A stretch of 64,000 bases of DNA from Mixophyes australis (Eukaryota > Chordata > Amphibia > Anura > Limnodynastidae): NCBI GenBank assembly GCA_036250195.1, contig JAVHZZ010000010.1, forward strand, positions 80,707,257 through 80,771,256, in the 5' to 3' direction. The notes below the pieces were generated by a model, which was not told where the DNA came from, did not search any database, and worked only from the letters and a program-made list of their open reading frames with translations. A program made the position numbers and the translations under genes. Shown piece after piece: positions 21,854-34,257 of this stretch; position 1 is the stretch's first letter; the number at the start of each line of letters is the position of its first letter.

Positions 21854-23306
21854 CTTGGGGATGAGTGCTGGTACCCAGGGTCATGCAGAGGTGGTGCAGA
21901 GTGGCAGAGAGAGGTGTTGAAGGCGGTCTTCCATTCGTCTCCCATGCGGATCATGATCAAATTATAAGCTCTCCGCAGATCTAATTTGGTGAATATTTGG
22001 GCCCCCTTAATCCGGTCGAAGAGTTCCGTCACGACTGGAACAGGATAACGGTTTTTGATTGTAATAGTGTTTAAACCTCTATAATCGATGCATGGACACC
22101 AAGAGCCATCCTTTTTTTTTACAAAGAAAAAAACAGCGCCAGCTGGAGAGGAGGAAGGCCAAATGAACCCATGCTGGAGGTTTTCTGACACGTATTCCAT
22201 CATGGATTGGGTCTCGGGGATAGATAACGGGTACACCCGACCTCTAGGAGGAGTTTTGCCAGGCTGCAGATCAATTGTACAGTCCCACACCCGGTGAGGT
22301 GGTAAGGTCTCGGAGCGTGCTTTATCGAAAACATCCACGAAGAAGGTGTAGTGAAGAGGCAGTTATGTCTTGGTGGGCCCAGAAGAAGATGATGCAAGTT
22401 GCAGAGGCTTCACAAGAGCTAGACAGCAGGAATGGCAAAGAGGACCCCAGGCTAATATCTTGGAGGTGGCCCAGTCCATATGAGGGGAGTGTTGTTGGAG
22501 CCAGGGAAGGACCAGGATGACCGGACTGGTGACTTGAGGAAGGATAAAGAACAACAGTGTCTCTGAGTGCAAGACTCCTACCTGAAGAGTTAGAGGCTTG
22601 GTTTGGGAGTAGATGGTTCTGTTGGCAATTCTACTTCCGTCAATAGCACTGATGACATTGGGCTGAGGAAGAGAATCGGTGGGTAAGGACAGATGTTTCA
22701 CTATGGTAGCGGAGATAAAATTGCCAGCCGCTCCTGAATCTAGAAGAGCAGAGGAACAAACCAGTCCAGAGGGTCCAGAATGGTAATGGGAATTAGACAA
22801 GTAGAAGATTTGTTTGAGTTTGGAGAGGGTTCCGATGCCCCCAGCCTGACCTCCCCGGAGCAGGTTAGGTTTCCCTGATGCTTGGGACAGGTGTCCATGT
22901 TCTGCACAATACACAGATTGTTGGAAATCCTTCGATGCCTTTCCTCAGGCGAGAGCTTTGATTGACCAATTTGCATTGGCTCCTCGGTGGGAGTTGGTGG
23001 CAGGAATCAGGGAGCCAATCTGATGGTAGGACGACGAGGGGCGTCTTTCTCGGAAGACCTCTCCCTGAAGTGAGTTGCCATCCCTGATGGCAGAGAGTAA
23101 TTAAGGCATCTAATGTTGTTGGTAATTCCTGAGAGGCTAGGACATCCTCTATCTGATCCGAAAGTCCCTGCTAGTAAGGCAGCTGTAAGGGCCTTGTCGT
23201 TCCACCGAAGTTCAAAGGAGAGGGTGCGAAACTGGATTAAATATTGAGAAACTGATTGGGAGCCCTGGCACAGTCTGAGAATACAAGTAGATGCCGAGGA
23301 GTCCAT
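21844..23306 (-). pseudogene. Ty3/gypsy (Sushi-like) gag-pol remnant
   Basis: Minus-strand pieces appear in the order gag, protease, RT. The gag part (23007-23306) has CQGSQSVSQYLIQFRTLSFE, typical of Sushi-type gag. A retropepsin-like segment (22363-22914) contains ALLDSGAAGNFIS. The start of RT (21844-22338) has VKKKDGSWCPCIDYRGLN and FTKLDLRRAYN. The frames are broken between them, and the sequence stops shortly after WKTAFNT, before the YxDD box. RNase H, integrase and LTRs are not seen. It is an old, truncated copy unrelated in domain order to the Gmr1-like element at 43356. Confidence 0.8.
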
Positions 23307-23876
23307 TCATAGTGCTCTCTTGACTGCTGAGACCATGAAAGGACAAGTCGTATATGAACTACTGGGCTATCTTTTTTGTAACTTAAGATCAAATATTAAG
23401 TAAATCTCTTTTTATTGCAAAATCTACAATTGAACTGGACAATATTGATTTATTCTGAAAATGAATTCAAGATGGGGGCTCGAAAATTGGATTTTTCAAT
23501 CGTTCTGCTATTGCAGGTTCAGCATTTCAAGAAGAGAGTGGAATTAGGAAAAACGGTATGAAATTATTTTATTTATTGAAGAGCTGAAGGCTTGTCCATT
23601 AGTTGAAAGTTGCTAAAATGAATTCTCGGACATTTAAAGTAAACTCTTGTTCAGAAAAATATATTTTTTATATATTTTTTATATTTTACTGTAAAAATAT
23701 AAGTTTAAATGTAGTTTTCTATATGAATTTTTTCATGCTGTCACAAATCTAATCTTAAGTTAGTTATATAAATATAGCAAATAGAGGTATCTGATTTAAA
23801 TATGCTGTCGAAGTCAGATAATTGGATATGGTCATTTCAATTAATATCTAACAACTTGGTTGTCTTTTGTCTGAAG
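23307..23876. other. Intergenic, nothing recognised
   Basis: Very AT-rich sequence between the gypsy remnant and the retroviral LTR-like segment. Confidence 0.4.
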
Positions 23877-24643
23877 TTATGCGAATAGCACGCTACGGCG
23901 TGGAGTAGCGTAACTAACCGCAACACGTGGCAAACACTTATACACGCATTTACACGCATATATAGACTTGTAATTAGCTCACATGTAAAAGTAGTTGCAA
24001 CACATAGTCAACTAAGTAGAAAGTAGCAGAGTTTATGGTTAAATATTATAATGTTATATACATGTTAGTGAGATCTAAGGTTCAGGTCATAGGAAACATA
24101 TAATGTCTGGTATCATTCTAACCCCCTATTTATTCGCAGACGTCCGGTTCAATCTCCGATCTGATCGCACCTTTCGTATGCTAGATATGGATTGTAGGGA
24201 ATAAATGGTTAGAATGATATTGTCTGTGTAATGCAAATAGACCAGTTTGAACAGGATCTTGGCGGGAAGATTGGAATGCATCTCCAGGAGAGCTGACCCC
24301 CACCTTTGGATGTTATCGTTTTAACTGGCCAATGACCTGCAGTGCACTGGACACTCCTGAAGCCTGAACCTATGGAAGCAAGTCAACTCATCTGTATTGT
24401 TTTCACTGTACCACTAACTGTATATAAGCAGGGGTTCTGGGACCAGTATTCAGTCTCTTTGACCACAGACTTCTGGATTGAATGTTGAATACTGGGTCCA
24501 GAGTGCCTGCTAAGTAACGGTTGTACTTATTTTATTCTGACTTGTTATTCTGCTTCTTTTGGCTATTAAATCACATTGTGCTTTGGAACCACATCACTGG
24601 AAGTGGACAATTGTTATTGGATAGCAACTAGACGGTCATAACA
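23877..24643 (+). repeat. Putative endogenous retrovirus 5' LTR (left edge approximate)
   Basis: Promoter-like GTATATAAGCAGG near 24419, ATTAAA followed by CACATTGTGCTTTGG near 24567, and an end at ...GGTCATAACA followed 3 bp later by a TGG-initiated primer-binding-like sequence. A gag-like frame lies about 0.9 kb downstream. No 3' LTR was found in the window and the left edge is not proven. Confidence 0.5.
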
Positions 24644-24646
24644 ATT

Positions 24647-24664
24647 TGGAGATTCGCAGCGGAG
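24647..24664 (+). other. Candidate retroviral primer binding site
   Basis: TGGAGATTCGCAGCGGAG lies 3 bp after the putative LTR end and starts with the TGG needed to pair with a tRNA CCA end. The tRNA was not identified. Confidence 0.35.
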
Positions 24665-25568
24665 GTTACGCTACCAGACGATTCGCAAAGCCTACAGATT
24701 TTGGTTCCTCAACAAAGGGTGGAGATGCGTCATATACGGGTAAGATCGCAATGTGTTCAAAACCTGTTCATCATTCTGTTTTGTGAAACCGAATGTCCGT
24801 TTTTTGCATAATCTAAGGAGCGCTAACTTGAATCCAGGGACTTATTGTTGTTTTGCCTTGAAAATGTATTGCACTGCATAGCGTATGTGTACTTCCTGCA
24901 TTGCGTATGTGTGTTTCCAGTATTGTTGCCACGTGTTTAAACAGTCATTTTGATAGTCTGTTATATATGTATAGTATTATCACTTGTTAAAACCTCTGAA
25001 AAGTTATTACTATTGTTTTGGTAATTGATTTTCTGCGCAGAAAGCAAAGGTGTATGTGAATGTGAATTGTATGATTCTGATGTTGATTTACTGTTGAAAT
25101 AGACCGGGGTATCGGTTGCTACCTGACGAGGCGGCTGGGCGGCCAAGGATTGGTATACAGGGCAGGTATACTAGCAGCAAAAAGCTATGTTTGAAAAGAG
25201 AACAGTTAAAGAGGCTTTTGAGGCGCACTCCCCAATAGTAATCGCAAAGTTTAGCGATAGTTAGTATCTCTAAGTGGTGCGATCGGACCGCATGGTTGCG
25301 CAACCGTGATTGTGACATGGGTTGAGTAGCGGGAGGAATTACGTTGGCAAGGTTGGGTAACCCCCAGTGCTACCAGTGGTAATACACTCAGCAGATTTAT
25401 TGGAGAGACAGGTTATCGAGGAGCTGATAGTTCTATGATTCACGTTGATATTTCTGTGTTAGGAGGTGGGTGGACGTAGCCTGTTGAAATCGTCCACGGT
25501 AACAATCTCTAGTGGTAGTGATGTATAGTATTGTGTTGCGAAGCATTGAGAAAAAGTCTGTTCTCACA

Positions 25569-25961
25569 ATGGGCACTAAGCATTTGCTAGAGACGGTCAA
25601 TGAGGGGCTGTCTAAGGAAGGACCGATTGGTTCAGCGCGATATGTTATGTTTAAAAAATATGGCGCATACGCAACGGCGTCTTGCGACATATGGGTCAAG
25701 ATGACCAGAGATTGTATGAGACCTTTTCCAAAGATTGGTAGTTTCAAATCAGAGGTGTTGAATAATGTTAGAGATAAGGTGCGGTTGATTAAATCAACCA
25801 AACGAAGAATTGAACATGATGACTGTTTAAAGTTGTGGCAACTAGAAGGCAACACGTGGCAAGGCAGTGCGTGCACAGTGGAAGTGGGCGTTGCGCTAAG
25901 CAGACGCAATAGCGGAAGTGGACGTTGCGAAAAGCACAGGCATAGCGGATGTAACCCTTAA
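25569..25961 (+). pseudogene. Endogenous retrovirus gag remnant (matrix-like N-terminus)
   Basis: The ATG at 25569 starts MGTKHLLETV, an MG start suited to N-myristoylation. A basic helical stretch follows (VRDKVRLIKSTKRRIE), as in retroviral matrix proteins. The frame closes at 25961. In another frame, immediately downstream (25918-26163), the sequence contains SASAPPPPYVVGG. A PPPPY late-domain motif is typical of retroviral gag, so a frameshift probably separates two parts of one gag. No capsid major homology region, nucleocapsid, pol or env is visible. The copy is defective. The assignment rests on the LTR, primer site and motifs and not on a sequence match. Confidence 0.45.
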
Positions 25962-26854
25962 GAAGCGTGGAGTACTGAGCGCAAGCGCGCCCCCGCCGCC
26001 CTATGTGGTTGGGGGTGTAAGTACAGCCGTTACCAAATATGATAAAAACTATATATATAATAGAAACTGGGATTGCTGTAGCAAATGTCAATCAGAGCAT
26101 TGCACTGATGGCAGGTGGTCAGGGGCTTATTTCTATCACCACTTGACACACTCAGTAGGATGAGGCAGTTAATATAGACTAAAGACAGTGTCAGGCAGAT
26201 GTTTTAGAATGCTACATTTTTTCTGACCAGAAAACTGTGGCATTCTAAAGCAAGCGTAAATTCATCAGTGTGAGGGGCCACTAATGTTAAATAGACCCCA
26301 AAATATTTCTGTGATGAATGCTGAAAATATCTTTTCACATTAAGTTTATGTATTTTACTGGGTCTTTGCCTTTACTGGAATTATCAAGAAAGTGCGCTGG
26401 CCGCTTAGAAAAGTCAAAATCTGGTTTTGAGCAAACCCCCATGTATAAAGCAGACAGACTGAAGGGTTGTTGTCAATATGAGAACACAGCACAATCTCTG
26501 TCTCTCAGACAGAGGAATCAGAAAACTGGAGAGTTGTATTATAATGTGTTCCTTTGTGGATTCCTGAATTTTCCTGCTGTGTGGAGTGAAATATGTGACA
26601 TTGAGGGTTATAAATCCTTCATCTGATGTTGTTAAACATCATTTCTTCAGTGTGCCCTGGGGGCTCCAAATTCTTCAACCCATTCTGTGAATGATTACTT
26701 AGTCCCATTCTATTGACTTTGGATTCTGCACTACAACGAGCCAGATGCTCAGTTGGAAGCAAACTATACGTCATTTATGCTAAGAAAAAGCACACAAAAA
26801 TAGACACCCATATGTAGTTCTGCTTCAGTAGCATATGCTGCAGGTGTACACCAA
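25962..26854. other. Retroviral remnant edge, then nothing recognised
   Basis: To about 26160 the sequence continues the gag-like frame containing PPPPY. Beyond it there is no identifiable gene; the frame at 26318-26626 has no recognisable domain. Confidence 0.4.
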
Positions 26855-27028
26855 GGGGTAAATGTATCAAGCTGAGAGATTTTCAACGGATTTGAAAAAA
26901 CAATCGGATTCTAGCTCTCATTTACGTAGTGCATTCTACAAAATGTCAGCTAGAATCTGATTGGCTGCTAAAGGCAACATCTCCATTTTTCAAACCCGCT
27001 GGAAAACTCTCAGTTTGATACATTTACC
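26855..27028. mobile_element. Short palindromic MITE, diverged relative of 6060-6229
   Basis: Outer arms GGGGTAAATGTATCAAGCTG and CAGTTTGATACATTTACC; inner arms ATCGGATTCTAGCTCTCATT and GCTAGAATCTGATTGGCTGC. The centre resembles the 6060 and 10897 copies although the outer ends differ. Confidence 0.7.
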
Positions 27029-27366
27029 ATCAGGCGTACGTCTGGTAGCGTAAAGTACATTTGTTTGAGAATATACAGTGGAGTGTATACCATATTTCTG
27101 AATTAAGACCGCTCTCATTTACAAAAGGAACCCTTACATTATATGCTTCCTGAGTACAGTAATCCTACATTAACATTGCGTATCTCTGGAATCTTCTCTT
27201 ATTAGGATCTCTTTGGTTTCGTTGAACATAAATTCATCCAAATTATATTTAATGAAATAAGCAAATTTAAATAAAAACTTTATTTATTTTTTTAATTTCT
27301 GATTTTTTTATTTCATGTATATTATAACCTGCAAAAACATATTTTTATTTTAATGAGGTATATAGT
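27029..27366. other. Intergenic, AT-rich, nothing recognised
   Basis: No gene or repeat structure is supported. Confidence 0.4.
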
Positions 27367-27524
27367 CAGGGGAGGGCTGGCAAATATTAGCCCAGGGGGC
27401 AAGAATCGGCTCAGCAGCCTACTTTAAAGGGAAAAAAATGCAGGTGGCCCAGTGACCCAGCCCAAGGTAGCCCACTATGGGACTGGCCTGGGGGGCAAAT
27501 GCCCTCCAGCCAGGCCTGCCCTTG
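27367..27524. mobile_element. Small hAT MITE, CAGGGGAGGGCTGGC ends
   Basis: The 158-bp element starts CAGGGGAGGGCTGGCAAA and ends CCAGGCCTGCCCTTG. The exact 8-bp duplication TATATAGT is at 27359-27366 and 27525-27532. A reversed relative, itself interrupted by another MITE, is at 56143-56634. Confidence 0.85.
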
Positions 27525-27572
27525 TATATAGTCCGTGTTTTGGCCCAGGACAAAACGGAAGACACCCATTTG

Positions 27573-28008
27573 CAGGGCCTGATCAACCAATAGGCTGCAG
27601 CCTGGAGCGCTGGGACCTGGGGGCGCAACGCTGGCAGCATGTAAGATTTTTTTTCTAATTTTTTTTTTTTTACTATTGATTTTTCTGTACATGGAGCCAC
27701 CCCTCCACCCTCCTCCACACTCTCGCTCCCTTCTCCCCTCTCCTCCCGGCCCTATCCTCCACCCTCCTCCTTCCTCACTCATTGCCTGTTGGGCGTGATG
27801 TCATTATCACGTCCCGACTGTGTCAGTGAGAGGAGCTGACTACCAGTGGAAAAGAGAGGTAAGTAGATTTGTGTTATGCAGGGGAACAGTGTGTGTCTGT
27901 TTGTGCAGTGGTACAGTGTGTGTCTGTTTGTGCAGGGGGAAAGAGTGTGTTTGTGCAGGGGTACAGTGTGTGTCTGTTTGTGCAGTGTGTGTCTGTTTGT
28001 GCAGGGGG

Positions 28009-28055
<47 letters not shown>

Positions 28056-28066
28056 ATGCAGGGGGA

Positions 28067-28107
<41 letters not shown>

Positions 28108-29510
28108 TGCAGGGGGATAGAGTGTGTGTGTGTTTGTGCAGGGGGGCAGTGTGTGTGTGTGTTTATGCAGGGGGACAGTGTGTGTGTGTGTGTGTGTGTG
28201 TGTTTGTGCAGGGGGACAGTGTGTGTGTGTGTGTGTTTATGCAGGGGGGACAGTGTGTGTGTGTTTATGCAGGGAGACAGTGTGTGTGTGTGTGTTTATG
28301 CAGGGGGGACAGTGTGTGTGTGTTTATGCAGGGAGACAGTGTGTGTGTGTGTGTGTGTTTATGCAGGGGGACAGTGTGTGTGTTTTATGCAGTGGGACAG
28401 AGTTTGTGTTTTATGTAGGGGGACAGAGTGTGTTCTGTGGGTGACAGAATGTGTTCTGGGGGGACAGCAAGCAGAAAGGGAGGCAGAGTGTATTCTGGGG
28501 GGACAGCGTGCACAAAGGGGGACAGTGTGTGTTCATGGGGGGCAGCGTGCAGAAAGGGGGACAGTGTGCAGAAAGAGGGACACGGTGTGTTCTGGAGGGA
28601 CAGCGTGCAGAAAGGGGGACAGACCGTGTGTTTTGAAGGGGGGCAGGATGTGTTCTGAGGGTGACAGAGTGTGTTCTGTGGAACCAGTGTGCAGAAAGGG
28701 GGACATTGTGCGTTCTGTGGGGGACAGTGTGTGTTCTGGGGGGACAGTGAGCAGAAAGGGAGGCAGAGTGTGTTCTGGGGGGCAGCGTGCAGAAAGGGGG
28801 ACAGTGTGTGTTCTTGGGGGACAGCGTGCAGAAAGGGAGGCAGACTGTGTTCTGGGGGGACAGCGAGCAGAAAAAGGGACAATGTATGTCGTGGGGGGAC
28901 AGTGTGCAGAAAGTGGTACGGAGTGTGTTCTGGGGGGACAGCGTGCAGAAAAAGGGACAGTGTATGTTCTGGGGGGACAGTGTGCAGAAAGTGGTACTGA
29001 GTGTGTTCTGGGGGACAGCGTGCAGAAAAAGGGACAGAGCGTGTGTTCTTAAGGGGAACAATGCGTGTGTTCTTAAGGGGGACAGAGTATGTGTTTTGAA
29101 GGTGAACAGAGTGTGTTCTGAATGGCACGGAGTGCAGAAAGGGGGACAGAGTGTGTTCTGAGGCGGACAGTGTGCAGGGGAGTCATGAATTGGTCGTTGC
29201 GGTGTGATGAAATGGCTGGCGGGTCATGAATTGGCCGCTTGTGGGTGTTATGATCTCTGTATTGTGTGGCGTTCATGAGAATTTGTAATGTTTGCACATT
29301 TTCAAAACAGGACCCCAACCTTCCAAGACAGATAAACTACAACAAAGCTGCAAGAACAAGCAAGAAAGAACAACAAGAACATGGAAGAGAATCTATCTAA
29401 ATTTATTTGTTGGAAAATGCTCCTGAATTTTCCTTTATTGATTTGAGGGGGGGGGGGGGACGCTATGGGACTATTAGCCTAGGGTGGCCAGAACCCTTAA
29501 TCAGGCCCTG
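27573..29510. mobile_element. hAT element carrying a GT-rich minisatellite
   Basis: The 1.94-kb element has ends CAGGGCCTGATCAACC and CCTTAATCAGGCCCTG, flanked by CCCATTTG (27565-27572) and TCCATTTG (29511-29518), 7 of 8 matching. It contains a segment near 27790-27865 (GTTGGGCGTGATGTCATTAT, AGGAGCTGACTACC) related to other hAT elements here, then the tandem array. No transposase is found. Confidence 0.75.
27876..29180. repeat. GT-rich / GGGACAGTGTG minisatellite
   Basis: The first half alternates (GT)n with TTTATGCAGGGGGACAGTG. The second half repeats GTGTTCTGGGGGGACAGCGT followed by GCAGAAAGGGGGACAGTG with about 45-55 bp spacing. All six frames stay open for long distances because the units lack stops, so the frames of up to 410 codons here are artefacts. 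Confidence 0.9.
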
Positions 29511-29518
29511 TCCATTTG

Positions 29519-30237
29519 ACTGTGTTTGCCATCCAGCTATACCTGTCCCCTCGCCATGCGTTCCCCCATGAATATTACCTTTTGCGCAGCATCTGTGGAA
29601 GAGAAAACTGAAAATTATAACAGTGTCAATATTAAATTTATGAACAAATGAAACATGTCCAAAATACTTTCATCAATCATTGCTGATCATTCGGGCTTGG
29701 ACATAGGTTAACTATGTATTTTTATTGTGTCATTATAGTTCCATTATTGAATGTAAGATTTTTAATTATGCAATCTTAATTTATATGCTTATGCACAAAA
29801 GCAACAACTATAGATAAGTCTACATACAGCAGAAGGCATCAAGCCTGTCCCAGCGCCTAGAATATACCCTATACTGTGTGGCTTACACTGCTTTGACATA
29901 TTTGGTATACATGTCTCTTAGCAAATACCATTGTCTTGCACGTTTCAGTAAAAGACATTTATGCCAGACTTGTTTCTGTAAGTAAATGGAGGTTTTGTTT
30001 TTTACTCAAAAAGGTAACAGTTCTAAGCTAATACACCTGAATTACTTCAAGATCTTCATTTTGCATTGAGTCATCTATAGATTTTATTATAGTAATATGT
30101 ATTACCTGATGTACTAAATATTTAAGTAATGTACTGTCTTACTTCTCGCTTCACATTGTGCGTAAAACCTTATTTAAAATTTCTAAGGGGGTGGGCAGAA
30201 TAATTTTATTTTTATTGTATAACCCTACATTTAAAAA
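29519..30237. other. Intergenic, nothing recognised
   Basis: AT-rich unique-looking sequence; no feature is supported. Confidence 0.4.
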
Positions 30238-30830
30238 TAAACTGTCAGGTGCTGTCCCCGCACGCCTTCGTCTGTTGTGGCCCAGTCAGGTCTGTTGCCT
30301 AGCAATGGGACGCTTCTTCCTGTCCACGGCCGGTGGGCGCATGCGTAGTAGGTGCGCGTCTCCGTTACTAGGCAATGGGACGCTGGTTGTTCGGCGGTCA
30401 GCTGTTCTGCCGCCCTATCCACTGCCACCAATGAGAGATCATTATTGTCTATTTAAAGGAGGCTCTGGCGCCATTCTGTTGCCAGAGTTTCAAGTTCCCC
30501 TTATGGTCCAGCGTTCCTGTTTGCTACCAAGCATCCTGACTGACTCCTCGGTTCCAGACTTGGCTTTCCCTGACCTTCGTTTTGGATCTTCTTTTGGCAT
30601 TGTTAGATTTCCTGGTTTGACCTCTGGCTCCCTGACTATGCTCCTGTTTCACCCTATTGTACAATTTTGCTCACATGGCCTGACCTCGGATTGCTTGACC
30701 ATGCTCATTCACCTACTACTTCACTGGTGGCTAACTCGGAGGGCCGCAACCTGCACGTCTTCTGCAGCTAACTCCAAACTCCCTTGCGGCGAAGACCAGA
30801 GGCATGTTTAGACTCCGCGCTTCCTTGTTT
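30238..30830 (+). repeat. Possible LTR or promoter-bearing repeat fragment
   Basis: A GC-rich block with GTTGCCTAGCAATGGGACGC repeated as CCGTTACTAGGCAATGGGAC. TATTTAAAGG near 30451 could be a TATA-like box. A pyrimidine-rich 3' part is cut by a MITE half at 30865. Class unknown. Confidence 0.3.
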
Positions 30831-30864
30831 AGCAGTGCAAATATCAGTAAGTAGGCAACATCAA

Positions 30865-31046
30865 CTTTAAATTTCAGTGTACAAATAAGCTATCAAGTAT
30901 TTATGTGCTACATGAAAAAACAGTCAGTATTTAACTTATGTGCAAAACAAAAAAACTAATTTGCACCCCTTGCATTGCAACATGGTTTTGTCCAGGAGAC
31001 TTAAATAAGAAATGTCTTAATTTAAGATCCTTAATGAATCAGGCCC
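30865..31046. mobile_element. Half copy of the GGGCCTGATTCATTAAGG MITE
   Basis: Right half only: CAACTTTAAATTTCAGTGTA ... CATGAAAAAACAGTCAGTAT ... CTTAATGAATCAGGCCC. The left arm is missing. Confidence 0.7.
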
Positions 31047-31350
31047 GTAGAGTCTGTGGGGTGGTTATAGACCAAATACCATCTGTTCAAAGTCCAGACA
31101 GCAGCTCCAGTAATTAGTCTTAATATAAACTCTATATACCCTTACAATCTTCATTTATACTACTGTCACATTGTTCACTGTTGCATCTTACCCCGGTGTA
31201 TGATGTCTTTACTTTTAAAAACTATTTGTCTGGTTTGACAGTTATAGCAAGGTTGATAATTATCAGCTGATGTAAGATTTTAGTTATGTTTAATTAAGAC
31301 TCATACCTGTAAATTTTACTTTTGAGGAATATTCTTTTTGAACCAGTCTG

Positions 31351-31886
31351 TGTTAGGGCTCACGCTCCAGGTATCAACTCCTAGAACCGCTTCAAAGGTC
31401 TTCGCCTATAGTAGTCGCGTTTCCCGTAGAGCTAGACGCGCTCACAGGTACTCAGATGCCCCCAGGTCTTGTTCTCTAGTAGTAGGAGCTGATAACCTGA
31501 GAACGTAGCGCAGGTGTTTAACAAAGAGGTGGAGTGAAGATCCCGGCAAAGGTTTCAGGGTCACAGGTAATACAACAGCGGCAGAATCCAGGCAAGGGGT
31601 CAAAGGTCACAGGCAATTCGGCAGCGTCTAGTTCCAAGCAAAGGGGTCAGGGTCACAGGCAAATCAACAGCGTCAGTATCCAGGCAAAGGGCAACAGAAG
31701 TATAGGTATCAGGAGCAGCAATACAGCAGGGAAAGTATGCTAGGAAGCAGGGACTATAACTGGCAGGAGATACTGGAGGGGAAGTGTGGGGGACGTGGTC
31801 GCAAGAATTATGTCATGCCAGCCCTCTGCTCAATGTGGCGATTTGCGGCATAATACAGCGGAGGGGGTGTGTTCCAGGATGACACA
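31351..31886. repeat. Putative solo LTR with internal short repeats
   Basis: Runs from TGTTAGGGCTCACGC to GGATGACACA, flanked by GTCTG and ATCTG (4 of 5 matching). Inside, about 31545-31690, are three imperfect copies of a roughly 60-bp unit (AAGGGGTCA, GGTCACAGGCAA, CAACAGCGTCAG). No internal region or second LTR was seen. Confidence 0.4.
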
Positions 31887-33826
31887 ATCTGCTCCCTTAA
31901 GTCTCCACCCACTTGACTAGAGAACTTAGAGAGAACTCCTAGAAATTCAGGAATATCCTGGACATTCATGGAGAGCAGGCATCTTTATAGAATTGGAACA
32001 ACCGCCCACAGAAAACTAACCAGAAACGACTCCTGAGAATGTGCCAGTAGAGAAGTCAATCAGCATGACCTGCGCATTCTTCATCAGTAAACCTCCTGGA
32101 GATATTTGAGCAACAGTATATACTGAGTATACAGTAATGTCTCAGAATGAGACATTATTAATTAAATTAACGCGAGCGGTGCGATTGCCCAAGGTGGATC
32201 GGCCGCCCGCAATTTAAATTTGTGCAGATGCGGTGCTGCTACAGTGCAAAATTCTAATTTACCAACAGGGTACATACAGAAGCAAGAAACAAGAAGAGAA
32301 AAGAAGGAGGGAAGGTGAGTATAGAAAATGGGGGATAGTGAAAGTATGTTACAGAGAACGGGAGGGGGGAGGAAAGAAGAGGATCCTATAGAAAACCGAT
32401 GGGCAAAAACCTGGCTAGTGCGCTTAGGGCAACGGTTTATGTGAGAGATAAGCTGGTAGGCAGGGGGGCATGTGAGTAAAGCTGGTGTTATGCAGCTAGC
32501 ATATGTGATAAAAGCTGGTGGGCAAGGGGTGGCATATTTAAGAATGGCTATTGGGTGAGAAAAGTGTGAGAAAAGTTGTTGGGCAGCCGGGGACATGTCA
32601 GTGTGTAAGAGGTGAGTGAATTTTTTTGTTTTTGTTTTGTTTTGTTCTGAAATCTAACATTTGGAGCCTTCCCTCTAGATATCCTGCATTAGCTCCTGGG
32701 CAGCAGTGAAGCCTGGACAGCATTCTGCGTCGGACATCAGTACATCGGGACTGCAGCCTTGCCCGCCAGCCGGCCAGGAGGAGGTAAGGGTTATAGTTTT
32801 TATATTAGAAATGTCAAGTATGTTAGGGCCAGGAAAGTGAGATTTTTTTTTGGAGGGGGAGGGGCGGTAAGCCTAAGCTTTACCGAGGGCGCTGAGCAAT
32901 CTTGCACGGGTCCTGCCCTAACGGTACCAAAAGAAGAGTCTATAGGGGTTATTATAGCTCCAATCTTGTTACCTTATTTTCAGTATTACAGAAGTGACAT
33001 GATCTTTGAGATACTCTTGAGAGGGGTGCTGAAAGATAAGCTTGAGGATTAACAGTGTTTGAGTAAGACTATGTTGGAGAGCTGATATGGAAACTATAGG
33101 CTCATTTGACTGTCACCGGTATCCTGTTCATAGCTGAAGTTTTCCTGTACCCTGTGGAAATACCTTTCACCTGCAACTGGCCCTGTATGTGTGAGGCCAA
33201 TCTAGTAACACTTAAAACTTTGCTTTCTTGCCCCCTGTTCTTGTGAAGTAAACTTACATCTTATGTTGTGGCCACAGCTATTAGGATTACTGATCCAATT
33301 TACCACATCTGTAGTGCTAAACAGACCTGTACCGTGTGAAATATATGGTAGCAGCAATTCCCATTATCCTACTGTGTTACTGCAATAGACTATTAGCCAT
33401 TGATTCTCACAATTTCAAGTTATTGTAACAATCCCATTTAATGGCTTTCTGCATCATGTTCCTTGAGCTCCTGAACTGCAAATCCTGGTGTGGACATAAG
33501 ATTATCTTTTTTTATGCTATTTAACTATTTTAGGACAAAATTTCTCCAGTATTTATTTCTGTGACGTTTCCTCGGTTTTGCACATAGTTCACTGGGTATA
33601 CCAATTATGTACATATCTGTTCCGGCTTCCAGTGCTTTCTGCTAATATGTATAAGCAATAGAAGTATATACTGAAAGTCATGGCCATCAAGAAGAATTTG
33701 GGACCCCAGTACAGCAATTATTTTGGGCCCTCCCCCTCCATAGATGAGAAGGGAAAAGGATGTGTGTCGCCAAAGGGGGCCTGGTCAATATGAGGCATTG
33801 CTGCATAATTTTAAGCATTACATATC
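31887..33826. other. Intergenic, nothing recognised
   Basis: No supported gene. Frames at 32162-32596 (minus) and 32759-33052 (plus) show no domain. Confidence 0.4.
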
Positions 33827-34037
33827 GGGGAGATTGAATTAAAAAAAAATATGCGCAATGTGTCTCTGGAGCAGCCGTGGAGACACCTTGTGCGTATTTT
33901 TTCTGTGAAATATCTGTTCATTTTTGCTTGTGCCCCATAGAGGTGTGAGCAAAATGAGCGGATATTTGTACTGTACTACCAGTAAAAATGCGCAGCCGTG
34001 ATGTTTCTAAGAACACCGCGGCTAATTGAATTTCCCC
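33827..34037. mobile_element. MITE with GGGGAGATTGAATT ends
   Basis: Inverted ends GGGGAGATTGAATT and AATTGAATTTCCCC, similar to the family at 35507 and 63748. Internally GCAGCCGTGGAGACACC and AACACCGCGGCTAATTG. Flanking duplication unclear. Confidence 0.55.
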
Positions 34038-34257
34038 CATTATGTAAAACAGTGTTGCCCTCATCTATCTGTTATTGCAGCTTTCACAACCTAGTACTGG
34101 ATTCTTGTCTGGATCCTGGAATGTTGGGACCTGTTTGGAAAATGTATAGGTACATGAAATATGGAAAATAAGCAATAAGTGAACACAGTACATAATACAG
34201 ATCCTGCCGTATATAATACATACATTATAATAAAACATTACATTTATTACTACGGCC

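Noticed and set aside
23877..24643. Exact left LTR boundary and target duplication of the retroviral remnant
   Set aside because: No second LTR in the window to define the edge; only the right border is supported.
27820..29052. 410-codon plus-strand frame, Cys/Val/Gly-rich, and long minus-strand frames opposite
   Set aside because: Entirely translated minisatellite; periodic composition, open in several frames on both strands, no start context or domain.
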